Shown piece after piece: positions 31,534 through 33,065 of a stretch of DNA of 33,065 nucleotides. Source of the stretch: a virus; IMG/VR virus record IMGVR_UViG_3300027833_000142, positions 1 through 33,065 of that record. One strand, 5' to 3'. Each line of letters begins with the position of its first letter. The first letter of the stretch is position 1. The translations under genes were made by a program, and so were the position numbers. The notes beneath the pieces were generated by a model. The model was not told where the DNA came from and did no database searches. It was given only the letters and a program-made list of their open reading frames with translations.

Positions 31534-32087
31534 TGATAGCGTTAGAAAGATATTTAAATAGCTTTGGTAAAAGTGTTGTAAACAAATCAAAGGGAATACT
31601 AGACAGGAAAAAGAAAGTAGTAACAGGTGCTTTAAAAGATAGTATTAAATTTAAATTAGTTAAAACATCACAGGGTATTAATGTAGAATTTAGTATGCTT
31701 GATTATGGTAAATTTATGGATAAGGGAGTTTCAGGTGTTGGTGGTACAATTAAATCAGGAAAAAATAAAGGTAACTATACAGGTATAAAAGATTTTGTTA
31801 ATTACAAAGGAGAAAGAATGAAAAGTCCTTATAGTTATAAAAGTAAAATGCCACCAACTAAAGCATTAGACAAATGGACAGTAATGCGAGGTATAGCACC
31901 AAGAGATGCAAAAGGTAGGTTTATGGTAAGAAGTGGTTTAAAGTTCGCAATAGCTAGAACTATTTTTATAAAAGGTATTGAAGGGGTTAGCTTCTTTCAA
32001 AAACCTTTAGGATTAGAATTAAGAGGTTTTGCAACACAAGTAGGAAAAGCAATTAAAGAAGATATATTAAATAATATTAGAAAATGA
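31533..32087 (+). CDS. HK97 gp10-like neck / tail-component protein
   Basis: A 184-residue basic protein. 'TGALKDSIKFKLVKTSQGINVEFSMLDYGKFMDKGVSGVGG' has the HK97 gp10/minor tail pattern (a helix, a strand, then '..YG.F.D.G..G'). The family sits at the head-tail interface or in the tail completion complex. The start is GTG at 31533 on the overlap with the preceding TAG. The end overlaps the next gene (ATGA). Confidence 0.6.
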   Translation: MIALERYLNSFGKSVVNKSKGILDRKKKVVTGALKDSIKFKLVKTSQGINVEFSMLDYGKFMDKGVSGVGGTIKSGKNKGNYTGIKDFVNYKGERMKSPYSYKSKMPPTKALDKWTVMRGIAPRDAKGRFMVRSGLKFAIARTIFIKGIEGVSFFQKPLGLELRGFATQVGKAIKEDILNNIRK

Positions 32088-33065
32088 TAATAGAACAACA
32101 ACCATTATACAACACAATGCCTGTAGGTCAGGATATTATATTTGCAGTTTCTGATAATACAATATTAGCTAATAATTTTAAAGTAAAATTTACTGCACAA
32201 GTTTTTATTTCTGATGATGTAAGTAATGTTTATCAAACAACATCACTAGCAGCAACATTAAAAGTAACACCAAACAATAAAGGAGTAGGTATATTTTCTT
32301 TAACTTCTATTTTGGAAAGCTATGTAAGTCCACAAGAAGAAGGTGTAAACTTTGACAATGTTATATTTAGCACGTTTAAAGGAACATCATTTACTCAAAA
32401 CACACCACACCCAATTCATTTAATAGATAAATATGCTTGTAATAAAAACAATACAAAATACTTTGGGGTTTCATTTAATATAGAGTATTATAATTCAGCA
32501 GTATCAACAAGTGTTATAAGTTTTGCTAAACCAATTCTAACTGACCAATATTTAATATTTAATGGGGTTTTAGATTATGATGCGGTGTTAAAATTAAGTA
32601 ACAACAATTATGGTTACAATCTTAATCAAGAAAAACTTGTATTTAATAATTTTTATGGAGAGTTAGGAAAATTTATCAGCAATGCACCTATAGAACAATA
32701 TGCTAAATTAACTGATTATGGAACACTATCATTTTTTAATTTTCTAAACGTATCTACAAATAGTTTTCAAGTAGGTACTGATGATGCTATTATTAATATG
32801 GTTAAATACATTTTAATAAGATTGTATAATAGTGCAGGTGCATTATTAGGAAGTGCAATACAAGTTGATTCTACTGTAGCTAATGGTGGTTTCAATAATA
32901 ATAATGATAATTCACAAACTAGGTTAATGTTTTTTGGTGCTTTTCCTGCTAATTTAGATGGTTGGAGTAGCGATTGGGATACGCATAAAGCTAATGTAAG
33001 TTATTACACAGTACAAGCTTTTGACGACCAAGATGAAGCTATAAGTCAATTATATAAAATTAACA
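32084..33065 (+). CDS. Tail/baseplate structural protein, 5' part of gene split by the window ends
   Basis: The N-terminal 327 residues or so of the protein whose end is at 1-574; the full length over the join is 486 residues. The start ATG at 32084 lies on the ATGA overlap with the HK97 gp10-like gene. The sequence (MIIEQQPLYNTMPVGQDIIFAV...) is beta-rich, with Asn and Phe abundant, as is usual in Bacteroidota phage tail-tip proteins. No enzyme motif is seen. It is followed, across the join, by the large baseplate protein, so a distal-tail role is likely. Confidence 0.8.
   Translation, partial: MIIEQQPLYNTMPVGQDIIFAVSDNTILANNFKVKFTAQVFISDDVSNVYQTTSLAATLKVTPNNKGVGIFSLTSILESYVSPQEEGVNFDNVIFSTFKGTSFTQNTPHPIHLIDKYACNKNNTKYFGVSFNIEYYNSAVSTSVISFAKPILTDQYLIFNGVLDYDAVLKLSNNNYGYNLNQEKLVFNNFYGELGKFISNAPIEQYAKLTDYGTLSFFNFLNVSTNSFQVGTDDAIINMVKYILIRLYNSAGALLGSAIQVDSTVANGGFNNNNDNSQTRLMFFGAFPANLDGWSSDWDTHKANVSYYTVQAFDDQDEAISQLYKIN
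32971..33065. repeat. Terminal overlap, right copy (circular closure)
   Basis: This copy repeats bases 1-95 with three mismatches in two adjacent codons. It keeps the same reading frame, so the genome closes at 32970/1. Confidence 0.85.

Noticed and set aside
1-33065. tRNA, CRISPR array, integrase, attachment site or insertion sequence
   Set aside because: Nothing matching these was seen on either strand; this was by eye, so a degenerate tRNA could be missed.

Overview
The window is a nearly complete, circularly closing genome of a tailed double-stranded DNA phage, almost certainly a siphovirus of a Bacteroidota host, most likely a flavobacterium. The last 95 bases (32971-33065) repeat the first 95 with three mismatches, so the unit is about 32,970 bp and one tail gene runs across the join. 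Evidence for the host: low GC; genes with A-rich leaders and no Shine-Dalgarno signal; stop/start overlaps (TAATG, ATGA) throughout; a promoter of the Bacteroidota TTG...TAnnTTTG type at 19578-19608; a Bacteroidota-style single-strand-binding protein; and tail, capsid and protease proteins of the kind seen in flavobacterial phages. Every supported gene is on the + strand. I found no tRNA, integrase, CRISPR array, insertion sequence or reverse transcriptase.

Layout in transcription order. The early/replication region runs from 19601 to 25928: an AT-rich control region with a tandem 12-bp palindromic repeat and a promoter, then small unknown genes, a candidate annealing protein, an SSB, a DnaA-domain-IV-like protein, a winged-helix replisome organizer, an HTH protein, a NinG-like protein, a sigma-70-like protein and several zinc-binding or small proteins. 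There is no polymerase or helicase gene, so replication must use host machinery. At 25954-29645 lies a DNA base-modification and packaging block: ParB-like protein, glycosyltransferase, TET/JBP-like 2-oxoglutarate dioxygenase, small terminase, large terminase and then a hairpin terminator. At 29753 the tail region begins with a chaperone pair joined by a -1 frameshift site, followed by tail completion and baseplate genes across the join to 5855 (tape measure). Head genes follow at 5892-8273 (prohead protease, scaffold, capsid), then a probable tail tube gene and a strong UUCG terminator at 8932-8959. From 8993 to 19464 come structural genes, a 1776-residue lectin-like fibre, a portal with a C-terminal extension, a connector, holin-like proteins, an M15 endolysin and a metallophosphoesterase.

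The most striking unlisted signal is a 10-bp sequence, CTATTATATA, found five times and only at the heads of genes or gene groups (5880, 6629, 8981, 25942, 29741). In four copies it ends exactly two bases before the ATG, and two copies lie just after terminators. I propose it is a phage-specific promoter core giving leaderless or nearly leaderless mRNAs, possibly read by the phage sigma-like protein at 24388-24942.

The second is the dioxygenase plus glycosyltransferase plus ParB cassette, which suggests that the virion DNA carries a glycosylated oxidised base. No C5-cytosine methyltransferase is present in this apparently complete genome, so thymine is the likelier target.
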